Positions 15,528 through 24,838 of a DNA stretch of 64,000 nucleotides are shown here, piece by piece. The stretch spans positions 1,302,001-1,366,000 of the forward strand of contig CAVRXL010000010.1 of the NCBI GenBank assembly GCA_963725145.1. Direction: 5' to 3'. Origin of the DNA: DATAEE01 sp963725145 (GTDB taxonomy: Bacteria; Acidobacteriota; Vicinamibacteria; Vicinamibacterales; 2-12-FULL-66-21). The translations under genes and the position numbers were made by a program. A model generated the notes under the pieces. The model made no database searches, had not been told where the DNA came from, and saw only the letters and a list, made by a program, of their open reading frames with translations. Numbering within the stretch: the first letter of the stretch is position 1; each line of letters starts with the position of its first letter.

Positions 15528-16863
15528 GTTAGTGTCCCTCGGCGTGACTGATCGCACACGCGCCTCGTCGTCCGAGTCGTCCCTTCTTCGTTCCATCGGA
15601 ACCTTCGCCCTGTCGGCGAGCATCGTCAACGTCACGATTGGCGGCGGTATCTTCCGGCTGCCGGCGGACATGGCGGCCACGCTGGGCCCGACGGCGCCCA
15701 TCGCGTACGTGCTCTGCGCCATCGCGATGGGCCTCATCGTCCTGTGCATGGCCGAGGCCGGGAGCCGCGTGTCGATGACGGGCGGACCGTACGCCTATGT
15801 CGAGGTCGCGTTCGGGCCGTTCGTGGGATTCCTCGCGGGCGTTCTGCTCTGGATGCTGTTGACGTTCGCGATGGCGGCGGTGGCGACCGTGCTCGTGGCG
15901 AGCCTCGGCGCGCTCGTCCCGGCGGTCGCGTCGCGCGGCGCGTCGGCGGCGGTGCTCGTCGCTATCTACGCGGCGTTCGCGACCATCAACATCCTGGGCG
16001 TCGAGCGCGGTGCTCGTGTCAACAGCGCGCTGACGGTCGCGAAGATCTTTCCTCTGCTGCTGCTCATCGCCGGCGGGATCTTCGCGATTGACCTGGAGAA
16101 CGTCGCGATCCGTCATCCGCCAGACATGGCGACGCTCGCGCGGAGCAGCATCCTGCTGATCTTCGCGTTCGCGGGGATCGAAGCGGCGCTCGTGCCGGGC
16201 GGGGAAGTGAAGGACCCGGCGCGCACGGTGCCGCGCGCGCTCTTCATCGCGATGGCGGCGATCACCGTGCTGTACGCCGGGTTGCAATTCGTGGCGCAGG
16301 GCGTGCTGGGGCCGGCGCTCGCGACCTCGAAGGCCGCGCCGCTCGCGGAAGCCGCGGGCGTGGCGCTCGGCGGATGGGCGAGAAGCCTGCTCCTCGTCGG
16401 CGCCGTCATCTCGATGCTCGGGCACGCCGGTGCGATGATCCTGGCCACGCCGCGCACGCTGTTTGCGTTCGCGCGCGACGGGTTCCTGCCCGCGGCCTTC
16501 ACCCGCCTCCATCCCGTGCACCGAACGCCGGTGGCGGCGATCCTGGTGCAGTGCGCAATCGTGCTCGTGCTCGCGATCACCAGCACCTTCGAGCGGCTCG
16601 CGATTCTCGCAAACCTCTCGATACTCGTGTTGTATGGGATGTGCTGCCTCGCGACGTGGCAGCTCCGCCGCCGCGACGTTCGCGCCGGCGGCGTGCCCTT
16701 CAGAGTCCCGGCGCCCACCGTGGTGATCGTGCTGGCGTGTCTCGTGATCGGCTGGATGCTGACGAGCGTCACGCTCGCCGAGTGGACGGCGTTCGCTATC
16801 GGGCTGTGCGTCGCCACGGTGATCTTCCAGTTTCGGCGCAGACGAGGTCGCGGAGAAGGTTAA
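15526..16863 (+). CDS. APC-superfamily amino-acid permease
   Basis: The 445-residue membrane protein has about 12 hydrophobic helices and the APC signature at its start: SIVNVTIGGGIFRLPADMA, matching the unwound helix 1 (GxGIF) that binds the substrate backbone. Other family blocks are TGGPYAYVEVAFGPFVGF and FAFAGIEAALVPGGEVKDPARTVPRAL in helix 6 and its loop. It probably imports amino acids or polyamines with protons, or exchanges them. The start is uncertain among GTG 15526, 15532 and 15544; none has a strong ribosome site. It ends 4 bases inside the convergent regulator gene. Confidence 0.9.
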   Translation: MLVSLGVTDRTRASSSESSLLRSIGTFALSASIVNVTIGGGIFRLPADMAATLGPTAPIAYVLCAIAMGLIVLCMAEAGSRVSMTGGPYAYVEVAFGPFVGFLAGVLLWMLLTFAMAAVATVLVASLGALVPAVASRGASAAVLVAIYAAFATINILGVERGARVNSALTVAKIFPLLLLIAGGIFAIDLENVAIRHPPDMATLARSSILLIFAFAGIEAALVPGGEVKDPARTVPRALFIAMAAITVLYAGLQFVAQGVLGPALATSKAAPLAEAAGVALGGWARSLLLVGAVISMLGHAGAMILATPRTLFAFARDGFLPAAFTRLHPVHRTPVAAILVQCAIVLVLAITSTFERLAILANLSILVLYGMCCLATWQLRRRDVRAGGVPFRVPAPTVVIVLACLVIGWMLTSVTLAEWTAFAIGLCVATVIFQFRRRRGRGEG

Positions 16864-17861
16864 GTCCCGGCGAGCTCGCGGTAGCGGCGCGGCGTAATCC
16901 CCAACAGCCGGACGAACGCACGCCGCATCACGTCGACGTTGCCGAACCCGACAGACGACGCGACGTGCTTGAGGCCTCCGTTCGTGCGCTCGAGCTGACG
17001 GCGCGCCGCCTCCACGCGCATCTGAAGCACGTACTGTGACGGCGTCGTGCCCACCTCTCGAGTGAAGACGCGCTCGAAGTTTCGAACGCTCATCGACATC
17101 CGATCCGCGAGCTCCTCGACCGACAGCCTCGCCTCGAGATGTTCTGCGATCCAGATCTGCAGCTCGCGGATCGACATCATCTCGGACGCCTGCGCGGCGA
17201 GCGAGACGCTCAATTGCGGCTGGCCGCCAGGCCGTCGCAGGAACAGCACCAGCTCGCGCGCGGCCTCGTGCGCCAGGCTGGCGCCGCAATCCTCTTCGAC
17301 CCACGCGAGCGCGAGATCGATGCCGGCGGAAATGCCGGCCGATGTGTAGATGTTTCCATCCTTGACCCAGAGCGGGTCGTGCTCGACCCGCACGCCGGGA
17401 TATCGCGCCGCCAGCTCGCGGCCGAACTTCCAGTGCGTCGTCGCGCGCCGCCCATCGAGCAGACCGGCTTCCGCGAGCAGAAACGAACCGACGCACACCG
17501 CGCCGAGCCGCCGCACCTTGACCGCCATCTTCTTCAGCCAGGCCGACATGGCCGCGTCACGCACGGATCGGCTGCCCAGCCCGCAGACGACGAGGACCGA
17601 ATCGCACGCGCCTTCGACCTTGTTGAAATGCTGCCGGGCGATGAACGTGAGCACGCCCCCCTCGCCGTCGACCGTCAGGCGGTCCGCGTTGGTGACGACC
17701 TCGATCGTGTAGATCGTCCTCCCCGCGAGGCGGTTGACCGAGTTGAACACCTGGAGAGGTCCAACCAGATCGAGCTCATCGACCGGAGGGATCGCCACGA
17801 CGACGATCCGCCGGCCCGGCGTGTGGCGGCGCGGGCCCTGTTTTCTGGAAGCGGAGGGCAT
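16860..17861 (-). CDS. GlxA-type regulator: DJ-1/PfpI domain plus AraC HTH
   Basis: The 333-residue protein has a DJ-1/PfpI-like domain at residues 18-190 (RIVVVAIPPVDELDLVGPLQVF, SVLVVCGLGSRSV, VCVGSFLLAEAGLLDGRRATTHW) and an AraC double HTH at about 230-330 (RLSVEELADRMSMSVRNFERVF, VASSVGFGNVDVMRRAFVRLLG). The nucleophile elbow reads AVCVGSF, so the usual Cys of active DJ-1 hydrolases may be Cys followed by Val-Gly; in GlxA-type regulators the domain acts as a sensor, not an enzyme. It faces the permease gene tail to tail and is divergent from a secreted-protein gene. Confidence 0.92.
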   Translation of the reverse strand: MPSASRKQGPRRHTPGRRIVVVAIPPVDELDLVGPLQVFNSVNRLAGRTIYTIEVVTNADRLTVDGEGGVLTFIARQHFNKVEGACDSVLVVCGLGSRSVRDAAMSAWLKKMAVKVRRLGAVCVGSFLLAEAGLLDGRRATTHWKFGRELAARYPGVRVEHDPLWVKDGNIYTSAGISAGIDLALAWVEEDCGASLAHEAARELVLFLRRPGGQPQLSVSLAAQASEMMSIRELQIWIAEHLEARLSVEELADRMSMSVRNFERVFTREVGTTPSQYVLQMRVEAARRQLERTNGGLKHVASSVGFGNVDVMRRAFVRLLGITPRRYRELAGT

Positions 17862-17977
17862 CCCTCACCCACTATGCGGTCGCGTCGAATCGTTTCGCAA
17901 GCGACAAGGAGTGTACTGGCGGATTCTGACTGATCTGTGTCGCAAATCGGCGTGTCCCCCTCCAGTAGGATGCGGTC

Positions 17978-18679
17978 ATGAAGCATCGCTGGCTTGCGAT
18001 TGTGGGCACCCTGCTCGTGTTCCCGGCGCTCGTCGTTGCTCAAACCGATGGGTTGTTCGCGCGCATCGCCGTCTTGCATCCCCGCGACGGGCACACCGTC
18101 GATTTCGAAGCCGGATATGTCCGGCACCTCGCGTTCCACCAACAGGCTAAGGATTCCTGGACTTGGTACGGGTGGACCATATGGGCCGGTGAACGACAGC
18201 GATGGTTCGTGTACGCAACGTTCGGGCACTCGGCCGCGAGCCTCGACAACCCGGTGGCGCCCGCGGACGACGAGCGCGACAACATTCTCAATGTCGCGCC
18301 GCACGTCGACCATTGGGGAAACGCACTCTACGAGTACCTGCCGGCGCTTTCGCGCGGGACCGGAGTGCCGACGCCGACGGCCCGGCTCGAGCTCACGACC
18401 GCTGACCTCAACCCTGGCGCGGCGAAGGAATTCGAGTCGGCGCTCCGCGCCGGCCAATCCACGCTTCGGGATGAAACGCTCTGGTTTCGGATGGTGGCGG
18501 GAGGAACCGTTCCACGGTACGTTCGGCTCCGTCCGCGCGCGAGCCTCTCTACCATTATCCAGGGCGGGGATGAGCAGGGGCTCCCTGACGGCGTCGATCG
18601 GTTGATCGTGAAGACGACGGTCGAAATCCTGTATCTGCGGCCGACGATGTCCTACGGCCTGACCCCGGCTCGCCCTTGA
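17978..18679 (+). CDS. Secreted protein of unknown function
   Basis: The 233-residue product has a clear signal peptide (MKHRWLAIVGTLLVFPALVVAQ, cleaved after about residue 21). The mature part is rich in Trp and aromatic residues in one stretch (WTWYGWTIWAG, RQRWFVYATFGHSAASL) and ends with KTTVEILYLRPTMSY. I do not recognise a family. The pattern of short beta segments and an early His-Trp region hints at a periplasmic beta-fold. It is followed 13 bases later by the DinB gene, so both may be one transcript. Function unassigned. Confidence 0.65.
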   Translation: MKHRWLAIVGTLLVFPALVVAQTDGLFARIAVLHPRDGHTVDFEAGYVRHLAFHQQAKDSWTWYGWTIWAGERQRWFVYATFGHSAASLDNPVAPADDERDNILNVAPHVDHWGNALYEYLPALSRGTGVPTPTARLELTTADLNPGAAKEFESALRAGQSTLRDETLWFRMVAGGTVPRYVRLRPRASLSTIIQGGDEQGLPDGVDRLIVKTTVEILYLRPTMSYGLTPARP

Positions 18680-18692
18680 AAGGGAGTTGACG

Positions 18693-19235
18693 ATGACCAC
18701 GGCGCACGCGGGCCTTTCGGTGACCGATCCACAGGCGTATCGCGAGAATCTCTTCAAGCTGCTCGGCGATCGAGATCCTCTTGAGGTGTTGGCGCAGACG
18801 GCCGCCACCCTGGCGGATGTCGTCCGCTCGAATCCGGTGACCGCGCTGCGCACCAGACCGTTTACAGACAAATGGACGCCCAACGAAGTCATCGGCCATC
18901 TCGTCGACAGCGAGTGGGTCTATGGGTACCGCCTCAGGTTGATTCTTTGCGAATCCAGTCCGGCGATTGTGGGCACGAACCAGAATGCCTGGGTGGCTGG
19001 CCTACAGCACAATCAGCGCGAGCCGTTGGAGCTCGTGGAAACGTTTCGTACGTTGCGCGAGCTCAACCTGGTGTCGTGGAAACGGCTGACACCGGCGGAC
19101 CTGACGAGGACCGGCCAGCACAACGAGCGCGGCCAGGAGTCGCTGGCGGTGATGCTGCGAATGATGGCCGGCCACGACCTCTCGCACCTGAATCAGATCG
19201 CTCGCTACGTTCAGGCCGTTCGTCAGCAGGAATAG
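18693..19235 (+). CDS. DinB-family putative metal-dependent protein
   Basis: ATG 18693 is chosen because AGGGAG (18681-18686) lies 6 bases before it; the TTG at 18687 would leave no spacing. The 180-residue helical protein has the DinB metal triad: His in EVIGHLVDSEWVYGYR and the paired His in GHDLSHLNQIARY. DinB/YfiT proteins form four-helix bundles that bind a divalent metal; some are thiol S-transferases (bacillithiol, mycothiol), but most have unknown substrates. The family call is firm. The gene probably shares a transcript with the preceding secreted protein. Confidence 0.88.
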   Translation: MTTAHAGLSVTDPQAYRENLFKLLGDRDPLEVLAQTAATLADVVRSNPVTALRTRPFTDKWTPNEVIGHLVDSEWVYGYRLRLILCESSPAIVGTNQNAWVAGLQHNQREPLELVETFRTLRELNLVSWKRLTPADLTRTGQHNERGQESLAVMLRMMAGHDLSHLNQIARYVQAVRQQE

Positions 19236-19315
19236 GACGCTCAGGCGTTTCCGGGTCCGGATTGGGCTACACTCCGCTCTCGCTCTCCTGTCGTCGTCGA
19301 GGGAGGTCCAGGCCT

Positions 19316-20215
19316 ATGAGAATCACGCAGCGTGTCGTCACCGCCTTTCTGGTCGTCGTGTTCTGCACCACCGTGCAGGCGAACAAATACGGCTCCGTCG
19401 AGCCGATTGCGAATCCCGCCGTGATCGACACCACTCCCCTCAGGGAGCAACCATTGAGGGTCAGAGAGGCGTTTGCCGAACGGCTCCTCCAGTGCGGCGT
19501 CGTGAGCCAGGTCGTGGACGCGCTGTCCGCGACCCGCGCCATTACGACGATCAACAACCTGAACACGAGCTTCGCCGTTGGCGCCGGCGGCTTCGCGGGC
19601 GAGACGAATCCTTCCTACGTCTACACCGTGATCGGCGAGGGCCCGAACGCGGCGAGTGAGGACGACGTCAGGGTGCTGACCGACAGCCTGGGGTACGTGC
19701 TGTCGCAGGGGAGCGCCTTTCTGCTCGATTCGAGCGATCCGGAAGGCTTCGACTTCACGGCGAATTTCGTCGTCCTGAATTTCGCGAGGCCGCCGTCGAT
19801 CGCGACGTCGGCGGCGCTCTTCAGGCTCGTCGGCCGAATCGACGAAGAGCTCTTCGAGACGGACTCGAGCGGCTACACCCAGTTCGGCCGGGCGTATCTC
19901 TCGCTCCAGTCGTTTGTGCCGGAACAGCAGTTCATCGACGGCTATGTCAAAGCGGCACGGATCTTCGGAGTGGAGTACACGCCGGTGGTCAATGGAACGC
20001 CTACGCTGTTCCAGGGAGGCGCCGCCTTCCCCGGCAACGATTGGACGGTGTTCCCGGGCGGGGAGGACTACCTGTCACGAATTCCAGCCCGGAGCCATCG
20101 CGCGCTGGGCCGCATCCGTGCGTTCGTGCTCCGAGTGACTCGAGAGGTGCTTCGCAGACTGGAGCACGACGGCAGACGGTCATCTCACGATGTCGTGTCG
20201 TTCGACTGCCGCTGA
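19316..20215 (+). CDS. Exported protein of unknown function
   Basis: The longer open frame starts inside the DinB gene, but the first start with a signal peptide is ATG 19316 (MRITQRVVTAFLVVVFCTTVQA), giving 299 residues. The mature region begins NKYGSVEPIANPAVIDTTPL and has regular alternating hydrophobic segments (FDFTANFVVLNFARP, GRAYLSLQSFVPEQQFIDGYVKAARIFGVEYTPVV), which read as one compact alpha/beta domain. No family is recognised and no catalytic motif is visible. The stop is 3 bases before a GTG start of a serine hydrolase gene, so the pair is likely co-translated. Confidence 0.65.
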   Translation: MRITQRVVTAFLVVVFCTTVQANKYGSVEPIANPAVIDTTPLREQPLRVREAFAERLLQCGVVSQVVDALSATRAITTINNLNTSFAVGAGGFAGETNPSYVYTVIGEGPNAASEDDVRVLTDSLGYVLSQGSAFLLDSSDPEGFDFTANFVVLNFARPPSIATSAALFRLVGRIDEELFETDSSGYTQFGRAYLSLQSFVPEQQFIDGYVKAARIFGVEYTPVVNGTPTLFQGGAAFPGNDWTVFPGGEDYLSRIPARSHRALGRIRAFVLRVTREVLRRLEHDGRRSSHDVVSFDCR

Positions 20216-20218
20216 GCG

Positions 20219-21238
20219 GTGCGGGTCCTCGGCGTGGTACTGATCGCGCTGCCTCTGTGGGCCTCGGACGCCTCTCCGTCACAAACGGCGGGGAAGCAGC
20301 CGGCTCTCATCGATCTCCGCGCCGCCGCCGGGCTGCCGCAGCTGCGCAGCCTGCTCGTGAGCTGGCGCGGAGATCTCGTCGCCGAGTACTACGCCCCCGG
20401 AGTGCGCGCGACGGGTTTGGCAAACGTCAAGTCCGTCTCCAAGAGCATCATCGCGGCGCTCGTCGGCATCGCCATCGATCGCGGGTTGATCAAGGGCGTG
20501 GAAGTGCCGATTGCCACGTATTTCCCCGAGCTGCGAAAAGACCCTGACCGGCGCAAACAGGCGATCACGATCGAGGACCTGCTGACGATGCGCTCGGGAC
20601 TGGCGTCGACGAGCGGCCAGAACTACGGTCCGTGGGTGCGGAGCCGGAACTGGGTACGCTTTGCGCTGGCGCAGCCGATGGTGAGCGAGCCTGGCGGCGC
20701 GATGGAGTACAGCACCGGCAGCTCGCATCTGCTCTCGGCGATCCTCACCGAAGTTGCGCGCAAAAGCACCTGGCAGTTCGCGCAGGAAGCGCTCGCGAAG
20801 CCGCTCGGAATCACGCTGACTCGGTGGCGGCAGGACCCGCAGGGCATCTATTTCGGCGGCAACGAGATGCTGCTGACGCCGAAGCAGATGGTGGCGATCG
20901 GCGAGTTCTATCTCGAACGGGGCCGGCGCGGCGGCCGCCAAATCGTGTCGGCCTCGTGGGTGGACACATCGTGTGTGCGTCGGACCACCTCTGTCTGGGA
21001 TCCAGATCGACACTACGGCTACGGCTGGTGGATCCAGGACTTCAATGGCGGAACGGCCTGCTTTGCCTGGGGCTACGGCGGTCAGTACATCTTCGTGTTC
21101 CGCGACCTTGCCCTCGTCGTCACGGCGACGTCATCGACCACGGTGAGCGAGGAACGGCGTGGCCACAGGCGAGCCCTCTTCGAGCTCATCGAGCAGCACG
21201 TGCTGCGGCCAGTGCGGAACGCCTACAATGGGCAGTAG
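20219..21238 (+). CDS. Serine hydrolase, beta-lactamase/class C PBP-like, exported
   Basis: The start is GTG, 3 bases after the previous stop. The 339-residue protein has a short signal region (residues 1-18) and a complete active site: SVSK with Ser72 and Lys75, YSTGS with Tyr164, and a C-terminal WGYGGQYI in the place of the KTG/HxG strand. Length fits EstB-type esterases and D-aminopeptidase-like members. Unlike the protein at 4947-6170, the catalytic residues are intact here, so an active exported esterase or peptidase is likely. It lies only 3 bases before the frameshifted molybdoenzyme gene. Confidence 0.9.
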   Translation: MRVLGVVLIALPLWASDASPSQTAGKQPALIDLRAAAGLPQLRSLLVSWRGDLVAEYYAPGVRATGLANVKSVSKSIIAALVGIAIDRGLIKGVEVPIATYFPELRKDPDRRKQAITIEDLLTMRSGLASTSGQNYGPWVRSRNWVRFALAQPMVSEPGGAMEYSTGSSHLLSAILTEVARKSTWQFAQEALAKPLGITLTRWRQDPQGIYFGGNEMLLTPKQMVAIGEFYLERGRRGGRQIVSASWVDTSCVRRTTSVWDPDRHYGYGWWIQDFNGGTACFAWGYGGQYIFVFRDLALVVTATSSTTVSEERRGHRRALFELIEQHVLRPVRNAYNGQ

Positions 21239-21241
21239 GCC

Positions 21242-23295
21242 ATGTCGATCCAAATCGTTCGCGGCGCCTGCGGGCACGACTGCCCGGACACGTGCAGCTG
21301 GATAGTAGAAGTGCAGGACGGTACCGCCGGGAAGCTGTACGGCGACCCGGCGCATCCGTTCACCCGCGGCGTCCTCTGCGCCAAGGTTGACCATTATCTC
21401 GAGCGCGTCTACCACCCCGATCGCGTCCTCCATCCGCTGAAGCGCGCAGGACGCGAAGGGCGAAGGCGAAATTCGTCCGCGTGACCTGGGACGAGGCGCT
21501 GACCGACATCGCGTCGCGGTGGAAGGCGATCGTCGAGGAATCGGGCGCCGAAGCCATCCTGCCCTACAGCTCGGCGGGCGTGCAGGGGCTCATTCAGCAG
21601 GAGTCCATCGACGCGCGCCTGTTCGGTTCAATGGGGTGCAGCGGGCTCGATCGCAAGATCTGCGGCGCGGTCGCGTCCGCGGGCCTCACGTCCACCATCG
21701 GAACCGGCACCGGAATCGATCCGGAGGAGGTCGTCCATAGCCGTTACGTCGTGCTGTGGGGGACGAACACGATCGTCACGAACCTCCACTTCTGGCCGTT
21801 CGTGCGCGAGGCGCAGGCGGCGCGGCGCGAAGGTCGTCGTCGTGGATCCGGTCCGGACCCGGACCGCAGAGTCAGGCCGACTGGCACCTCCCGATCAAGC
21901 CGGCCAGCGACGCGGTCCTCGCGCTCGCGATGATGCACGTCATCGTCCGCGACGGGCTCGTGGACCACGATTACGTCTCGCAGTACGCCGTCGGCTACGA
22001 GGCGCTGGCGGAGCGCGTCCAGGAGTACGCGCCGCAGCGTGTGGCGGACACGGTGGGCCTGCCGGCGGGCGACATCGAGCGATTCGCGCGCGAGTACGCG
22101 ACGACGCAGCCGTCTCTGCTGCGGCCTCTGATCGGTCCCGAGCACCATCGCAACGGCGCCATGCTGTTCCGCACCATGGCCTGCCTACCCGTGCTCACCG
22201 GCGCGTGGAGGCATCGCGGCGGAGGGCTGGCCCGCTCCACGCACAAGCTGCACTTCGCCGTCCTGGACATGGACAGCGTGACGAGGCCCGAGGCGCACAA
22301 GCCGGGCGTCCGCGTCCTGAACATGCGGGATCTCGGCAAGGATCTCTGCGATACGGATCTACAGCCGCCGATCCGGTCGCTCATCGTATACGGCGCCAAC
22401 CCGATGGTGTCGATGCCCAATCAGAGCCGGGTTCGCGAAGGTCTCCTCCGCGAGGACCTGTTCACGGTCGTGCACGACCTGTTCGTCACGGAGACGGCTC
22501 TCTATGCGGACTACGTGCTTCCCGCCACGAGCCAGATCGAGCATCTCGATCTGTCGCCGGCGTGGGGCCACCTGTATCTCGCGCTGAATCGTCCGGCGAT
22601 CGCGCCGCGCGGCGAGTCGGTATCGAACACCGAGCTCTTTCGACGGTTGGCGAAAGCGCTCGGCCGGACCGAGCCGTATCTCTTCGAGAGCGACGAATCG
22701 ATGCTGCGCGCGGCGCTGGCGAGCGGGCATCCGTGGCTCGACGGGATCACGTACGAACGGCTGTGGGAAGCAAGGGTACGCGCGCCTGAATCGTCCTGAG
22801 GACTGGCGTCCCTTCGCGCACGGCGGGTTCGCGACGCCGAGCGGCAAGGCGGAGCTGTACTCCGAGCCGTTGCGCGAGGCGGGCCACGACCCGCTGCCGT
22901 GGGCGGGCGAGATCCGCTCGAACGGAGGATTGCAGTTGATCACCGGGAAACAGCTGCACTTCCTGAATTCCGGGTACAACAACCAGGACCGGCATCGCCG
23001 ACGTGCCGGGGAACTGTTCGTCGAGCTCCATCCGGACGACGCAGAACGCCGGGGTGTGAAGGCCGGAGAATACGTGCAGGTCCGCAACGATCGGGGTGAC
23101 GTGCGGGCGATCTGCCGTGTCTCCGATCGCGTTCGCCCCGGCGTGGCCTGGATGCCGTTCGGCGGTTTCATCGACGCAGGCGGCGCCCGCCACTCCGTCA
23201 ACGTCCTCACCGCCGAAGAGCCAACCGACTGGGGCGGCGGAAGCGGCCTCTACGATGCGTTCGTGGAGGTCGCGCCGCTTCCTGTCAGATCCTGA
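21242..23295 (+). pseudogene. Molybdopterin (bis-MGD) oxidoreductase, broken by four frameshifts
   Basis: Joined fragments give a molybdopterin oxidoreductase of about 680 residues. The N-terminus carries an Fe-S site (CGHDCPDTC with Cys10, 14, 18 and a later GVLCAK). Then come VTWDEALTDIASRW, WGTNTIVTNLHFWPF, VVVDPVRTRTAES, ADWHLPIKPASDAVLALAM, IVYGANPMVSMPNQ and the C-terminal molybdopterin-binding domain (GGLQLITGKQLHFLNSGYNN). The frame changes near 21460 (one base apparently missing) and near 21825, 21875 and 22770 (one base extra each). No stop codon lies inside the joined frames, and motifs are kept, so the breaks are either very recent or consensus errors. No Fe-S or membrane subunit is adjacent. 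Confidence 0.85.
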
Positions 23296-24218
23296 ACATC
23301 CGCGCCAGATCGTCGACGGCGACCTGACCCGCGGAACTGTGACGGCGTGCAGCCGAAGGCCCTCCGAAAGGTGGCCGTGAAGTGACTGTGGCTCGAGAAC
23401 CCGAGGTCGAGGGCGAGCCTCGTCAGGTCGTCGGCCTGCCGAAGCTCCACGAGCGCTCGAGCCAGTCGAAGTTGCGTCAGGTATCCGTGCAGCGGAATGC
23501 CTTCAACACGACGGAACGTGTCGGTGAGATACGCCGGCGACGCACCAACCGCTCGCGCGACGTCGACGAGTCGGATAGGGCTGGCCAGGTTCGCTTCCAG
23601 GAATTCCTTCGCGCGGCTGATCAAGCGACGCGTCGTGCGGCTCGGCTCGCTCGTTCGACGGTCAGTGTCGAGCGCGGCACGAAGGAGCGTGATCATCCAC
23701 TCCTCGAGACCGGATTCGTTCCCATCCGCCGACGTGGCACGCTGCAGAAAACGAGTACGCGACTGTTGCAGCTCGAAACCGGCTCGCCGGCTCCGGCGCT
23801 GAAACAACGGATGAAACGACAATGACGCCCGAGGGCCTTCGGCGACTTCGTCGAGCAGTTCCGGATCTGGCGTGATGATCAGCTCGGCGTAATCGCTCGA
23901 GCGTGGCTGGCTGAGGTGATAGCTTTCGCCCCCCGCGACGAACAGCACCTGGTTGGCGTCGCCGACGACATCGTCGCCGCCGACGTGCCAGACGAACAGG
24001 CCGCGATACGGCAGACACACCTGATAGTCGGCTGAGAAGCTCTCCCTCGACTTCTTCACGCCGACGCCGAAGCTCCGCAAGTCCTCGACCAGTCCGATGG
24101 GCGACTGCAGCAGCCGTGTCCGGCACCCTCCTTCGGTGACGCAGCCAGCCCCCGATGACGTCACCGGCATCGGCGAGTGCTCGCCTGCGATTGTCTGGCT
24201 GTCGGTCGACACGCTCAC
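23250..24218 (-). CDS. AraC-family transcriptional regulator
   Basis: The 322-residue product has an N-terminal cupin-like sensor (YQVCLPYRGLFVWHVGGDDVV, VLFVAGGESYHLSQP) and a C-terminal AraC HTH at about 200-300 (SPIRLVDVARAVGASPAYLTDTF, LTRLALDLGFSSHSHFTATFRRAFG). The 3' end overlaps the molybdoenzyme tail by 46 bases, opposite strand. It is divergent from a SnoaL-like gene with about 175 bases between the starts, which makes that gene or the regulator itself the plausible target. The inducer is unknown. Confidence 0.9.
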   Translation of the reverse strand: MSVSTDSQTIAGEHSPMPVTSSGAGCVTEGGCRTRLLQSPIGLVEDLRSFGVGVKKSRESFSADYQVCLPYRGLFVWHVGGDDVVGDANQVLFVAGGESYHLSQPRSSDYAELIITPDPELLDEVAEGPRASLSFHPLFQRRSRRAGFELQQSRTRFLQRATSADGNESGLEEWMITLLRAALDTDRRTSEPSRTTRRLISRAKEFLEANLASPIRLVDVARAVGASPAYLTDTFRRVEGIPLHGYLTQLRLARALVELRQADDLTRLALDLGFSSHSHFTATFRRAFGCTPSQFRGSGRRRRSGADVQDLTGSGATSTNAS

Positions 24219-24392
24219 CGGCTCACCTCTGCAAGATCAGTACTGGCCATTCTAAACGCCTACCGTGATAGACGGTCCGGCGATCTTTTCGGTTTCTCAT
24301 CGAAAGATTTTGATAGTGATCGAAACTCCGTGACAGCCCAGACAGCCGGGATACACGAAGATCCAGTACCACGGCGGAGGTTTCGAAGGACT

Positions 24393-24770
24393 ATGCAGAC
24401 TCAACCAATCGCATCCGACCTCAACGTGCTCGTGCGGCTGAACGACGACTACATTCAGTCCGTCAGAACGTCGGACGTAGGCCGCTTCCGCGAGATTCTC
24501 GCCGATGATTTCCTGTGTACGCAGGCCGATGGCTCGATCGTCGATCGGGATCGGTTCCTGGAAAACATGGCAAGGCCCTATACGTTGGGCCATCTGCAGG
24601 CGGATGACGTGAACGTCAGGATCATGGGCGACTTCGCCATCATCCATGCTCGAACGACATTCACGCTGCCGGACGGCACACCAGGCTCAGGCCGCTACAC
24701 GGATGTGTGGGCGCGGCGCCATGGACGATGGCTCGCCGTGGCCGCACATGTCACCCGCAAGCAAAGCTGA
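24393..24770 (+). CDS. SnoaL-like/DUF4440 (NTF2-fold) protein
   Basis: The start ATG 24393 follows GAAGGA (24386-24391) closely and yields 125 residues; the frame upstream is not coding-like. The sequence fits the NTF2-like fold: an N-terminal helix pair (LVRLNDDYIQSVRTSDVGRF), ILADDFLCTQADGSIVDRD, the cone strands VNVRIMGDFAIIHARTTFTL and a final HGRWLAVAAHVTR. DUF4440 proteins act as small isomerases, ligand binders or dimerisation units. No catalytic set stands out. Divergent from the AraC gene at 24218. Confidence 0.85.
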   Translation: MQTQPIASDLNVLVRLNDDYIQSVRTSDVGRFREILADDFLCTQADGSIVDRDRFLENMARPYTLGHLQADDVNVRIMGDFAIIHARTTFTLPDGTPGSGRYTDVWARRHGRWLAVAAHVTRKQS

Positions 24771-24838
24771 CTACCGAAATCCTGTGGTAGCTCGCGTCGC
24801 CGGACGTCACGAGAATCCATCTGCGCAAGGAGGACATC

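Noticed and set aside
15529..17496. A 655-codon minus-strand open frame
   Set aside because: It is the antisense shadow of the amino-acid permease and part of the GlxA-type gene; Arg/Asp/His-rich and with no motif.
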